From the NCBI GenBank assembly GCA_946482635.1, contig CAMLSG010000302.1, positions 1 to 5,064 of the forward strand: a stretch of 5,064 bases of DNA, written 5' to 3'. Each line of letters begins with the position of its first letter. Position 1 is the stretch's first letter. Both the position numbers and the translations under genes were made by a program. Below are positions 4,310-5,064 of the stretch, in pieces. Source of the DNA: an uncultured Duganella sp. GTDB lineage: Bacteria > Pseudomonadota > Gammaproteobacteria > Burkholderiales > Burkholderiaceae. The notes beneath the pieces are model-generated. The model worked only from the letters and a program-made list of their open reading frames with translations. It was not told the origin of the DNA and made no database searches.

Positions 4310-5064
4310 ATGAAACTTCGCAAAAGCCTGCTGGCTGCAGCTGTAGCCGCTTCCTTCGCCCCTGCATTCGCAGGCGTCCTGCCGGAAACCATGATGGCCG
4401 CACCGGCCCAGCCGATGAGCCTGGAAGCCAAGGCCAACCTGGCTGCCCGCCTCGATGCGCGCCGCGCCGCCGCCGGCCTGGATAGCGAACATGGCTACAA
4501 GATGCGCGAGCAGCATCCAGGTGCCAACGGCCAGCGCATCCTGCGCGCCGACCACACCTTCCAGGGCCTGCGCGTGTTCGGTTCCGAGTCCGTCGTCGTC
4601 ACCGATGACAACGGCGACATCGTCAGCGAATCCGCTTCGGACCGCCGCAACGGCCTGGACGCACATCGTTCCGCCAAGGCTTCCGGCAAGGGCGCTCCCG
4701 ACACCACCGCAGCCTTCAGCGCTGATGAAGCAATCCGTATCGCCGTTTCGCGCACCGCCGGCAAGACGCACCGCGTCAAGCCTGAAGCCGAACTGCTGAT
4801 CTGGCCAGTGGTCAAGACCCAGCGCACCGCAGCCGCGGCCAACAAGGCCGAAAGCGCCCTGAACGCCATGGACGTGGAAGACGTTGTCGACCACTACGAA
4901 CTGGCCTACCTGGTCAAGACCCGCATGAACAAGGACGGCCGTCCGGTGTTCCGCGATACCGTGATCAACGCCACCACCGGCGCCGTGATCAAGCAGTGGG
5001 ATGCACTGCAGACCGTGGTCGGCGTCGGCCACAGCCAGTACAACGGCGACGTGCCGATCAACAC
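4310..5064 (+). CDS. Secreted M4 (thermolysin-like) zinc metalloprotease precursor, N-terminal part, truncated by the window end
   Basis: The first 251 codons are present and the frame is open to the right edge. The start ATG 4310 has an ideal Shine-Dalgarno, AAGGAG (4299-4304), at 5-base spacing. Residues 1-21 (MKLRKSLLAAAVAASFAPAFA) are a Sec signal peptide with an AFA cleavage site. A long propeptide follows. Residues about 72-108 (GQRILRADHTFQGLRVFGSE...VTDDNGDIVSES) fit the FTP (fungalysin/thermolysin propeptide) domain. Residues about 136-232 fit a PepSY-like inhibitor/chaperone domain, ending with YELAYLVKTRM...RDTVINATTGAVIKQWDALQT. The next residues, VGVGHSQYNGDVPIN (237-251), match the start of the mature M4 catalytic domain (G-x-G-x-S-x-Y-x-G-x-V). 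The HExxH zinc site and downstream glutamate would lie beyond the window, so activity cannot be judged. The expected role is extracellular protein degradation after autocatalytic removal of the propeptide. It is divergent from the ACT-domain operon. Confidence 0.92.
   Translation, partial: MKLRKSLLAAAVAASFAPAFAGVLPETMMAAPAQPMSLEAKANLAARLDARRAAAGLDSEHGYKMREQHPGANGQRILRADHTFQGLRVFGSESVVVTDDNGDIVSESASDRRNGLDAHRSAKASGKGAPDTTAAFSADEAIRIAVSRTAGKTHRVKPEAELLIWPVVKTQRTAAAANKAESALNAMDVEDVVDHYELAYLVKTRMNKDGRPVFRDTVINATTGAVIKQWDALQTVVGVGHSQYNGDVPIN

Noticed and set aside
4161..4437. Two short minus-strand frames in the intergenic region
   Set aside because: They extend from the protease coding strand into A/T-rich promoter DNA, with no ribosome site and no protein-like composition.
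4295..5032. A 245-codon open frame on the minus strand opposite the protease
   Set aside because: The plus frame has a perfect Shine-Dalgarno, a signal peptide, propeptide domains and the M4 mature start. The minus frame is Gly/His/Val-rich with no family features.

Overview
The window looks like ordinary chromosome from a GC-rich betaproteobacterium. The best guess is Burkholderiales, family Oxalobacteraceae (Massilia, Duganella or Janthinobacterium type). This rests on codon use, the mannitol/chloroaromatic-type TRAP permease, the DUF4124-like small exported protein and the M4 protease precursor. It is inferred from gene style, not from a search. There is no rRNA, tRNA, CRISPR array, insertion sequence or phage gene. 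Six protein genes fill nearly all of the window, and two of them run off its ends.

Layout. (1) Bases 2-1561, plus strand: the 3' part of a large TRAP-transporter permease subunit, with an extra membrane insert and a charged C-terminal tail. (2) Bases 1647-2381, plus: an unrecognised lipoprotein with a clear lipobox and glycine/alanine-rich segments, preceded by a strong hairpin. (3) Bases 2404-3960, minus: three co-oriented genes. In transcription order they are an ACT-domain (aspartokinase-like regulatory fold) protein, a glyoxalase/bleomycin-resistance (VOC) family protein, and a small secreted coiled-coil protein with a DUF4124-like N-terminus. The last two are only 5 bases apart and the ribosome-binding site of the second lies inside the end of the first, so they are probably translationally coupled. 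This cluster converges on the lipoprotein gene. (4) Bases 3961-4309: an AT-rich divergent promoter region. (5) From 4310 to the window end, plus: the signal peptide, propeptide and first mature residues of a secreted thermolysin-like (M4) metalloprotease.

The genes do not form an obvious single pathway. The permease imports an organic acid-like solute, the protease is exported, and the lipoprotein and the DUF4124-like protein are cell-envelope proteins. The ACT and VOC proteins are cytoplasmic and of unknown role.

The most noteworthy non-coding signal is a long imperfect inverted repeat (4046-4072 against 4167-4195) between the divergent ACT and protease genes. Its A/T-rich arms lie just upstream of each putative promoter core in mirror orientation. 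Hairpins also overlap the Shine-Dalgarno region of three of the five visible gene starts. I see no convincing evidence of a wholly new multi-gene system.
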